From positions 97,381,903-97,445,902 of the forward strand of contig NC_079213.1 of the NCBI RefSeq assembly GCF_029633865.1: a DNA stretch of 64,000 nt, written 5' to 3'. A model generated the notes under the pieces. That model saw only the letters and a list, made by a program, of their open reading frames with translations, made no database searches and had not been told where the DNA came from. Positions 45,795-56,700 of the stretch are shown piece by piece; position 1 is the stretch's first letter, and the number at the start of each line of letters is the position of its first letter. A program made the translations under genes and the position numbers. Origin of the DNA: Lampris incognitus (Eukaryota > Chordata > Actinopteri > Lampriformes > Lampridae).

Positions 45795-46942
45795 ATACTA
45801 GAAAGGATCATTTCGACGTCACATTGGAGGAAGGTCTAATAGCTGTTCTTGTAAGTTTCCTTACAGAGGGAGAAAACAGAGAAGCAGACTGTAAGTTCGA
45901 GGACTCGTAAACTGGATTTTCCCCCAGTGACATTTTCTGTGCTGCGATCCCATCCCACTTTATTTGGCAGCCTGTATGAGAAGTACACAGGGGATTTACT
46001 GAGGTGATTGGCTTTTCTTAAAAAAAACAAGCAAAGTCGTATTTTGTGCACATGACACTGAAAGCTGAAGAGCTGCGTAGTCACCCTGGGCCGCTGTGTC
46101 GTTTCCTTTCCATTCTCCATGACGAGCAAGATGCTCCTCAGCTTCCAACTGGACTGTTTTGGATATTATGCGGAGATTTGTCAATTCAGTGACAAGATTT
46201 TTCTGCGCATAATTGCCATGTATTTCAATTAAATTATGCTATGATGAATACATAGCTGCATATTGGTGGGGGGGGGGGGCAGACTGAGAAACAATGGCCC
46301 TCCGCCATCAGGATGTGTGACTCATTCTGAGACAGGGTACTTGAGGAGAAACACCCTCAGCCTCCAGAGCACACACTTGCACCACAGTCAATATGAGAAC
46401 GTGTCATCCGCCTATCTGTGTAAAACATCTACATTTTGATTATTCTTTTGACATTTTCCAGACTTGGTCAATACAGGAGGCTCTCTGCAGTTACTGCGAT
46501 GGCAAGCGATTTGATAAAAGCTAGCGATAAACACATTAGGTGTATTGTAAAAGATACAGCTGCTGGATAGATAGATACGTGAGGCTTAAAAGATAGACAT
46601 GTATCTTTTTCTACCGGAAGTTAAAGGCCTGCTATATATGTTTCAGACAGGGGTGTTGGTAGGCCAACTTCACTAGATTTTATTTGAGTAGAAATATAAG
46701 AGTCCCTCATATTAGTTAAAAGATAATTTGCTGCTTTTGACAGGAAACCGTTCAGGCTATGTGCGTGTTACAAAAGTCCGCCCCAAAATGAACTGATCAC
46801 CTTTGACAGTGTAGCACTTGGAAATAATTTGATGCATTTTATTCTCAGCCCAAGGTTTACAGATGACTACCTTTTTAATGTTATCAACAAAGCTCATTTT
46901 AGTTACTTTGATTTACTCCGAAATGTCTCTGTTTCCCTTTAA
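45795..46942. other. No gene recognised
   Basis: Non-coding. A G run lies at about 46267-46279. Confidence 0.4.
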
Positions 46943-46955
46943 AATGGCCAGTTTT

Positions 46956-47397
46956 GGGGCATCCGGGTAGCGTAGCAGTCTATTCCGTTGCCTACCAACA
47001 CAGAAATCGCCGGTTCGAATCCCCGTGTTACCTCCAGTTTGGTCAGGTGTCCCTACAGACACAATTGGCCGTGTCTGCGGATGGGAAGCCAGATGTGGGT
47101 GTGTCCTGGTCACTGCACTAGCACCTCCTCTGTTCGGCTGGGGCGCTTTTTCGGGGAGGAGGGGGAACTGGGGGGTATACTGTGATCCTCCCACACGCTA
47201 TGTCCCCCTGGTGAAACTCCTCACTGTCAGGTGAAAAGAAGCAGCTGGCAACTCCACATGTATCGGAGGAGACATATGGTAGTCTGCAGCCCACCCGGAT
47301 CGGCAGAGGGGGTGGAGCAGAGACCCGGACAGCTCGGAAGAGTGGGGTAATTGGTTGGGTGCAACTGGGGAGAAAAAAAGGGGGGGGGAATAAATGC
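46956..47397 (+). repeat. Family A SINE, full length, 13-bp TSD
   Basis: A box TAGCGTAGCAG, B box GGTTCGAATCC, body and poly(A)/G tail. Perfect TSD AATGGCCAGTTTT at 46943-46955 and 47398-47410. Confidence 0.93.
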
Positions 47398-47442
47398 AAT
47401 GGCCAGTTTTCATTGGGCTCATCCCTTTACACGTAAAAATAC

Positions 47443-47680
47443 TGTAACAATCAGGAATGAGTAGACTTGCTAAGCGATTGGCTAACAGGTCGGACTCTTT
47501 AGTCGACTGGTTAAGGTAGTTGCCTGGACCTGGGCTCGTGTCCCAGCTGCAGCAGTTGCAAATTCAGGGGGCAGCCGGGAAGCGAACCCGGGTCGCCTGC
47601 GCCACGGGCGACTGTGCTAACCAGTGGGGTCCGACCCATTAGCCAAGGGCTAGCAGGTCTAGACATCCGTGGTCATTACA
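47443..47680. mobile_element. TRIM-related fold-back element, copy 3
   Basis: A plus-oriented LTR-like unit (from 47443, TGTAACAATCAGG, with TTTAGTCGACTGG) is joined head-to-head near 47560 to a minus-oriented unit (to 47680, read in reverse TGTAATGACCACGG, with GGGTTCGCTTCCCGG). A 4-bp TSD, ATAC, flanks it (47439-47442, 47681-47684). It has the same TGTAA...TTACA ends and tRNA-like boxes as copies 1 and 2, but no internal domain. Confidence 0.8.
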
Positions 47681-47693
47681 ATACAACTGAATT

Positions 47694-48133
47694 TAGGGTG
47701 TCCAGGTGGCGTGGCGGTCTATTCCGTTGCCTACCAACACAGGGATCGCCGGTTCAAATCCCCGTGTTACCTCCGGCTTGGTCGGGCATCCCTACATACA
47801 CAATTGGCCGTGTCTGCGGATGGGAAGCCGGATGTGGGTGTGTGTCCTGGTCGCTGCACTAGCGCCTCCTCTGGTCAGTTGGGGCACCTGTTCGGGGGGA
47901 GGGGGAACTGGGGGGAATAGCGTGATCCTCCCATGCGCTACGTCTTCCTGGTGAAACTCCTCACTGTCAGGTGAAAAGAAGTGGCTGGCGACTCCACATG
48001 TATCAGAGGAGACATGTGGTAGTCTGCAGCCCTCCCTGGATCGGCAGAGGGGGTGGGGCAGTGACCGGGACGGCTTGGAAGAGTGGGGTAATTGGCTAAG
48101 TACAACTGGGGAGAAAAAGGGAGAAAAAAACCC
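47694..48133 (+). repeat. Family A SINE, full length
   Basis: Head AGGTGGCGTGGCGGTC, B box GGTTCAAATCC, body and tail. Imperfect 10-bp TSD CAACTGAATT / CAACTAAATT at 47684-47693 and 48134-48143. Confidence 0.88.
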
Positions 48134-48189
48134 CAACTAAATTGTTGAAGCAATCTGTGCAGGGTGATGAGTTTGGATATATGTGGCTA

Positions 48190-48330
48190 TATGCCCCCTG
48201 TGATGGCCTGGCAGCCTGTCCAGGGTGTATCCTCGCCTGCTGCCCAATGACTGCTGGGATAGGCTCCAGTATCCCCATGACCCTGGGAGCAGGATAAGCG
48301 GTTTTGGATAATGGACGGATGGATGGATGA
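48190..48330 (+). repeat. Family B SINE, 3' fragment
   Basis: CCCCTGTGATGGCCTGGC to the GATG tail; head and TG tract are missing. Confidence 0.85.
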
Positions 48331-49768
48331 ATTTGTCGAATGTGAATTCATTAAAAAAAGTCCCCACTGTTGTCAACTCATATCGATACTGAGGCAGCAA
48401 GATTCGGGTTGGAGGAGTGAGTGAGCAAAACCATCTGTTAAGCACAACGCCCTGCTTCAACCCTGTGTCAAGAGCATCCAGATTTACTTTCAGCAAAACC
48501 AGTGGCCGATTTGCAGAGACATTTCAAGGGAGGTGGTGAGGTCTGCTGGGAATAACCGTCCTTGTGGTGGGTGTCAAATTTAACCACAAGCATCTTTTAA
48601 ACCGTATCCTGTTTGTGTATTCGCCACCGTGAAAGATTTCCTAACACCAAGCATATTTCAAATCTATTAGTGAGCCTGGAAAATAACACGTCTCTGGATT
48701 GCACATCCTTATTATGTATAGCATTTAAATATCAATAGTAGATTTCTTTATACATAATAACGTCCCTTGATGCCATTAACCCAAAGAGGATAGAAGAGGG
48801 GGACTAGCAGTTTTGCAAAGGGTTGTTTTCTGTCGATTTGTTGAACCAGGGCGATGGCATCCTCATGCATGCCCCTTCAAATTGGCCTCTGAACGAAATA
48901 CACAATCTCATCCACTTTCAGGAAGACATCCAGCTCTGTAATTGTACCCTGAAGTATTACATCAGCCTTAACAAAAACACAAGACTTTAAAAATATAGTT
49001 GGTATTTTTCAGCTGTTTCCATCAGGTGTATTCAGTATGCTATGCAAGTTTCTTTTGTGACTGACTTTGTGCACTGGACATGTTTACATGCATCAATTTA
49101 AGCTCTCCAACAAGATTGTTGTTATGTTTCCCGTTTGGAGTTGTATGTTGGGCTCATGCATTTGATAAAAGAAACTTGGATTATGAACCCTTCCCCTCTC
49201 CGAGGAAAAACAGTCAAAACCAACATAGTTTTAAATACAAAAACCAAGACCACAGAAAGGGATGACTGATGTGAAGAATAAAATTGCATAGAATAAAGTT
49301 ACATCCTTCAGACAAAGTATTCAAGCTGATGCCGAGAAAGCACTGAGCAAGCAAGAGCTGCTGTAGCTGAAGATAAAAAAGAAAACGAGAGCTCTAGTTA
49401 AAGTGAGTAAAGTGTTTCTTCTCCATTTTGTAGCATTGAGGTTAAGTGTAGAGAGAACAACTCCCATCAAACACCACTTTTCCGGTGCCAACCTCAGACT
49501 ACAGAAGATCAGAGCAAAGATAACAGCAACAGACTCACACAAAAACTTCCTCAGAAAGAAAGACAACTAGACAGAGGAGTGGAAAACAAAAAGGAGAGGA
49601 AGCCAGGGAGAGAACTTTCTCTGTCTTTTGCAGAAGAAGAAAAAAGCAGCTTGGTATTTAGTGGTTATCTTGCAGAGACACTTAGTTACCTGCAGACAGA
49701 GAGAGGCAGCCGTGGGCTTTGCAGGAACTGGCGACTCTGGCTGTGCATTGTGGATTCGCAGCACCCTT
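48331..49768. other. No coding exon; 5' region of the PEAK3-like gene
   Basis: Non-coding; probably includes the promoter and 5' UTR of the gene starting at 49769. No clear TATA box was identified. Confidence 0.4.
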
Positions 49769-49839
49769 ATGGAGTCTGGTGCTGCCAGCAGAGCGGAGGG
49801 ACAAACAGGGCCGCCGGTGCTGCCTGTCAAACAGCGCAG
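49769..49839 (+). CDS. peak3: PEAK3-like exon 1
   Basis: ATG at 49769 begins MESGAASRAEGQTGPPVLPV; donor CGCAG|GTAAGA. Confidence 0.65.
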
Positions 49840-50648
49840 GTAAGACCAACAACCAATACTTGTCTCCCTCCTGAGCTCTTTTTCTCTACCCGCAGTTCAG
49901 ATTCACCATCCATGACACAGGAGCTCTGACAACACACTACAGGTCTTGCTGCTGCACTCTTTATTTTTGCTCGTGATCTGGTTGGTCTTGAAATTTCAGC
50001 CCTGTTGCACTGATAACTGTTTTGGATAAATGCATCAGCTTAATGCCTCAAACTTGGAATATATAAATATGTAAAGACTCTGCAACACCGAGATGACAGC
50101 TCTCATCACATCCACGTTGCCTTAATTGTAATGCCGGCTTAAGTGAGCACAGGAAACAGATATGTCAACTCTCTGGTACTGTACATTACTCTGTTACTCA
50201 ACTTAAGCTTTGTTTATCTATTTGGTTGGTGTACTGTCATCTTTCAGTAGTGTTTCACGTGGGTACCAAGTGGGTCATGACTGAAAAGAGAGATAGAGAA
50301 CTAGTATAACATGATACCTGATTGCAGCAGGATTTTGTCCATTTTGCTTTTCTTTTTTTTTTGCACAAGTTTTTTACAGTATTGCAACCACTGGAAATCC
50401 CTGTAATATCAGTCTTCGTGTTTTTCATGTTGCCAGTGGAATTGGAAATTTAGATGGTCCAATGGTTTTTGTAATTGCAGTCTCAAAAATACACTGAGCA
50501 CCAGTTGGAATATTATCTTTTTCTAATTAATTCAAAGCCTGCATTGCAGAAGTAGCATAAGATGACCGAGTTGAATTTTGACAGTAACGAGAATTTGCTT
50601 AGTCTGTTATAAATGTACAACAACACTGAACTGATATGTTGTGATGCG

Positions 50649-50733
<85 letters not shown>

Positions 50734-53700
50734 CAGGAATCAGTACTCCAGAAGCTCCAGCTCCAGTGTGGACCTGGAGTCTTATGCTGGTTTGTGCAGC
50801 CCTCTCGAACCCCAGGAACAGAACTTCACAGACACTGATGTGTTTTCTGAAGCCACTGACTGTTATGCAACCCAGTGCCCCATTCACCAGCGCTATGGTA
50901 TATTGTAAAAAAAACAAAAAAACAAAAACAAACAAACATTTCAACACTGGTAAATTGAAATTCAAAGTGAGGCAAAACCAGCCCGTGTAGGCTTTCTGCT
51001 CATGTAACATAGTGCAATAAACAGGCCAGCTGAGATGGGGATCCTCTCCTTAAGCATTCAATAGGTCACTACAGTGGTGTAAAAAAGAAAATTAATGAAT
51101 TAAATATAAATCCATGCACCTTTCTGCGTCGCATCACTTCCTACAACCATGTGACACCCTTAACTCTAAAAAAGCAAACGTCATGTAAAGGGAGGGGCAC
51201 TTAATTTAGTATGTGTTCCTTTCTCTTCCTCTTTCTCTTCACCGAGTCCTTCGTTTCCTCTTTCTCATGAGAACTGAAAGGGAGGAAATAACACCTGAAA
51301 CCAAACACTTAACATTTAGGAGCCACAAAGCTCATGTGTGTTTGCCTCAAGGCCAGTGAAAATGCCACTTGTGGAAAAGAACATTCATCATTGCTTTGCT
51401 GTAATGTTGTGAAAGTGTGAACTTCGATGCGATCACACTTCCTTTTTTCTAGATACGCTCCCACCAAAACCTGAACCAGGAGGTTACTATTGTTTTGTGT
51501 TGCAGTTGGTCAAGTCAACATGACTGTTGTCTAATTCTGAAATTCCCCTACTGTGTTACCTAGACACTTCCCATCGCCACCAGGAGAGGTTTTTCTCAGA
51601 CAGCACACCGCCACCTGTCCCTAAGAAGAGGATAGCTCGTACCCTGTCCCTCCCTGGCGTCTACATATCTCCACCTTCACCCCTGTCCCCCATGTCTCCC
51701 CTTTTTCCACTGCCCCTCCATAACCATCCATATAACTTTGACAACCCTCTCTACATGCTGGCACCCATTGTAGACACTCATCCCAAAGGCGAGCAAGAAG
51801 AGGTTGAGCCAGTCAAAAAAACTCTGGTCCCCTCACTGTCCATGTCCCAATTGTCTTTTGATACACCTGATGAACATCTTCCATGCCTCTTTAGCAGTAT
51901 CACTGACCAGGGCGTTGTTTCCCAAGGAATTCAGCATCGCCACCTACTGTTTCTTAGAAGTATCGCACAGAATGTAGACGCTGAGATTCTGCTGCAAGGA
52001 CAGGACGAAGGGAAGCTTGTTGGCTTGTATCGACCCCAGGATTTTCTTCTGTGTGAAGGTGGCGGGCCTATTCAGATAGGAGATGCCCTTTACTATAAGC
52101 TGCACAGCCCAAAGTTCCCAGGGAAGGTACTTGGTGCAAGGGTAAGGCTACAGCTCTTTCTGTCATTACCTTTCTTTGCATAGTTTAAACATGCATGTAC
52201 TATAAACATGTAACGTCTTTTCTGCCACCAGGTTTCCCACGCATCCTGGAAAAGCTGTACATTTCTAGAAGAGTTTTCCAGTCATGGAAAACCCCTGGAA
52301 AAATGCTAAAATTGATCAGCTTTCCTGAAATATTATTGGGGTCATGGGGAATTGTAAAGTTATGTTATAAAGTTGCATTTTGTCCAGATAGCATGTTTTC
52401 AGCATGATTTGTAGCTGAGATTGTCAATTTTTATCTATATTTTTAGCAGTTGAAATGTCATGTTGGTGCCTGAAGTTAGGGCGGTTTGTTCAGTCACCAG
52501 CTGAAAGTTACACAGTCCATTTGGAGACTGTTGAGGCTTCCACTGATAGTTGATACAGAAAAATATGACCTGTGAACAACACTTGTCATGTATATCTTAG
52601 ACAAAGGCGCTGAAACGTGTCCTGGAAAATGACTTCCTAAAGAGCGGTAATCCTGATGTTTGAATACTACATAATGTATTGTCATTCCATAATGTTTTCT
52701 GCTACAGGACACTCACTAGCATTTTGCACTGGAAATTTTAGTCAAAATAAAGGATTATACCGCTTGCAACCAGAAAACTGTTAAGGAGAGGAACACATTC
52801 TGTCCTCAGTAGAGGAAACTGTGACCTGAATGTGTCATATTTTCAAAATACCACAAGCACTTCCTCCAAACTGTCACCAGGTGCTTTTAAATAATCCAGC
52901 TGTCACGGCAAGGACAGAAAACTACGGGGGCCCCTTAAGGAACCCGCATAAAAAAGTTTAAAGAAAAGGAAATGGAAAAAAGTGGAGTGAAGAGCAAAAA
53001 GCGTTATGAAAGAAAAAAACTGCCGCGTTGAAAATTAAACTACAGATGGGGGGGGGGGAATGCCGTAGTTTTTCCGCAACGATTAGCCAAGTTAGCTAAC
53101 GCGATTGTCAGTCCTAGAAGGACGGAGGAAGATCTTTTGGAGTTCCTCCAAACGAGGAAAATCCCAGATGATGACAAATTTAGTCTGAAAAGGGACAAGG
53201 CAAGCGAAATTAATTTGCTCAAATATTTACCCCTGTGATGATCTGGCGGCCCGTCCAGGGTGTCTCCCCACCTGCTGCCCAATGACTGCAGGCTCAGCAT
53301 CCCTGCGACCCTGCGTGGATACGCAGTTTGGATAATGGATGGATGGATTTACCTACCTAGCGTTATATGGCATGTTTGCTGTGAGTATTGTTAGCTAACC
53401 TAGTGTAACCGGTTATTTTCTTGCCCGGTGCGGGATTCGATACGGAGTGTACTGCACCACAAGGCGATGTCACTAACCGCTCGACTAAGGTAGTTTACAG
53501 TCGTCACCCTCCCCGGAAGCGCGCCCTCGCGCTTTGTTATTCCCGCGCTCCGAAGAGACTTCTGAGGATCTGCACACTTCCGGATCCCACCGCTGCCACC
53601 AATGTAACCGGTTATTTTCTTGCCCGGTGCGGGATTCGACACGACGTGTCCTGCACCACAAGGCGACATCACTAACCGCTCGACTAAAGGGTCAGACCCG

Positions 53701-56700
53701 TTAGCTAGGGGCTAACGTGTCTTATTAGTAGTTTATACTAGCTACTCAGGTAGTTGACGTGAGCCACTACTCGCTATTCAACATTGCACAGACAACCCCA
53801 CAACAGTACCATTTACTTAATTCTATGTAAGTCACAGAAAGTTGAATCAGCTCATCTAGACACAACGTTTATTGAGAAACGTTTCTTTAGACCCTGTTTA
53901 CACTTGGTTTTAACATGCGTTTTGGGTGATCGGATCACAAGAGGACAGCGAGACACATCGCCGTTCACACCTGTGTCTAACATGCGTCTCCAAATGCGTC
54001 CTGCTGACCACTTGTGATCAGATTTCGTCACCCCGAAGAAGAAGGAGAAGAAGAAGAAGAAGAAGAAGATTTCCTGTTACGTCCTTGTCGGGGACGCATC
54101 AGGACGCATTAGCGTTTACACTGCAAAAGATATGTGGTCAAATGCGTCCCAGACCACCTCAGCAGGTGGTTTGAGCAACCGCTTCACAAAACGTTTTGGT
54201 GGTCATTTACACTTGTATTTAGCGCTGTTCACTTGTGATCCGATCGCAAAAAACGCATTTTAAAACCAAGTGTAAACGGGGTCTGATAAGTGGCCTCTCA
54301 GTCTCGACTGACTGCAGACAGCACCACCCTTACAAACAAAACATTTGCATGACGACCGAAACCAACGATCGGTTTCATATGCAAATTACCGTGACCATTA
54401 ACTAGAGTTTCAAAGGCCATGTGTGTAATGATCTGTGCCCTCTGGCTATGTTAACTTATAACATTAATAAAGCAAGGACGACTTCTCTCGTGCTGGGTGT
54501 TTATTCACCGACCGGATTCCGACTGACTTTGTTACGTACATCACGTGACTTTGTTGTGGCGCTACGGAAAGCCGTAAGGGACATTAGCAAATCAAATATT
54601 ACTAGCAAATATTACATCTCCCTTTTTCTGAAAAGTGCTGCTTTCTCTGCAGAGATACAGACCACGTTGAGCACGTTTATAAGCGAATACAATCTTAATA
54701 AGAAAGAATATGAAAGTGGAACTCTTATATAACTGGACTGCAACAAAGTAGTGTAAAACATTTCCTTCACTGTCTAAATGTGACACCGTAATAACATTTC
54801 ATCTTTTTTTTTCATTTCATTACTGGTAACTGCAAACAGCAGGTAGGTACACAAGGTAAGTGAACGCTGTAAATATTTCTTTTCAAAACATAGCAGGTAT
54901 AGTACAGGTTGGTGTAAAATTCTCTTTTTTTAACATTCATAAGTCAAGGATTTGTCTTGGTTTGATCGTGCGACCTGACCTCGTGGTGTAACCAGGCTGT
55001 GTGTCTGGTTGTCGCTGATTGTTCGTGTCTGGAGGTTCAGCATGCTCTTGCTGATGGGCTTGTGTGTTGTTGTTAGCGCTGGTAACAGTCTGCTGTGAAG
55101 TGTGTGTGTGCGTAGTGTGAGTGTTCACTCTGCTTTGTCGCAGGTGTTGACGGTTGCGTTGGTAGATCTGACCTTCTTTGGTTTGGATGTGGTAGCTCCT
55201 GTCTGTGTTCGCTGGTCTTTCCACAGTTGCAGGTCTCCAGGATCCATCCTCCTGCCGGAAGCGGATTGGTGTGCCTGCGGGCAGGTGGGGCAGAGGTTTG
55301 GCTGTTCGGTTGTAGTATGCCTGCTGGCGCTGTTGACATACCTCTCTCCTTTTGTGAACATCCTCCTGACTGGCGATCTGTGGCTGCAGGTGTTTTGCTG
55401 TTGATGGGAGAATGGACCGCAGCCTCCGACTCATCAGTAGCTGTGCCGGTGATTTCAGGTTGTCCACCGGTGTGTTGCGATACTCCAGCAAGCTCATGTA
55501 GGGGTCTTTGTTCTCAGCTTTGGCTTTGTCCAGGATGCGTTTGGCCGTCTGGACAGTCTTCTCGGAGAGGCCGTTGCTCTGTGGGTAGTGGGGGCTTGTG
55601 GTGGTGTGTGAGAAACCCCATGTCTGTGAGAAGTTGCGGAACTCACCAGAGCTGTAGCACGGACCGTTGTCGCTGATGATAGTCTCGGGGATTCCGTGTC
55701 GAGCCATTGCTGCTTTCAGCTTCATGATGACGGCAGATGAGGTGCAGTTGTAAAGTCTCTCTAGCTCGAAGAATCTGGAGTAGTAGTCCACAGTGACTAT
55801 GAAGTCCTGTGAGTTCCATGTGAATAGGTCTGTGCCTATCACTTGCCACGGCCGCTCGGGTATGGCGTGTGACATCATTGGTTCCTTTGCATTTGCGCTG
55901 CGCCGTTCTTGGCATATGCTGCAGTCTGCTACCGCATCCTCGATCTGTTTCCCCATGCCAGGCCAGAACAGTAAGTCTCTTGCTCGGCATTTGCTTTTTT
56001 CCACGCCAAGGTGGCTGGCATGGATGCGCTGTATCATGTCCTTGCGAAGCTTTTGGGGGACAATGATTCTCTCACCTTTGAACAGGATACCGTCCATTTC
56101 TGAGATTTCTGCTCTGTGGTTCCAGTATTCCTGGATGCTGGGCGGGCACTTTTTCTTTGTGTCTGGCCAGCCAGTGAGTGTGGCTCGTCTGAGTGCGGTG
56201 AGCTGTGGATCTTGCGCTGTTTCCTGCTTGATTTCTGTGAGTCTTGTGTCGCTCACAGGGATGTTGCTGAGGACTGTGTGCACTTGGGCCTCCATCCCTT
56301 CCTGTAGGTCACTGTCGTGGTGTTCTATTGACTTGCGTGACAGTGTGTCGGCCACCGGTATGTCCTTACCGGGGCGGTGGATGATTTGGATGTCGTATTT
56401 TTGGAGCGCCAGGATCATCCGTTGCAGCCGGGGTGGTGCTGCTGCCAGTGGCTTTTTTAGTATTGCCTCCAGAGGCTTGTGGTCTGACTCCACAATCACT
56501 TTTCGTCCATACATGTACTCGTGGAACCTCTTGCAGCCGAAGACCACAGCGTAGAGCTCCTTCTCTATCTGTGCGTAGTTTTCTTCAGTGCTGTTGAGTG
56601 ACTTGGACGCATAGGCAATTGGTTTGCCATCTTGGAGCATGACAGCCCCAAGGCCACTTTTGGATGCATCCACTTGGAGTCGCAGCTCTTTCTGCGGGTC

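Noticed and set aside
50100-50640. Extra exons between PEAK3-like exons 1 and 2
   Set aside because: No interval with matching splice sites and compatible phase was found; exon 1 already joins exon 2 in frame.
55793-56554. 253-codon plus-strand frame opposite Gypsy C pol, and others nearby
   Set aside because: Shadow of the intact minus-strand Gag-Pol frame; no domain.
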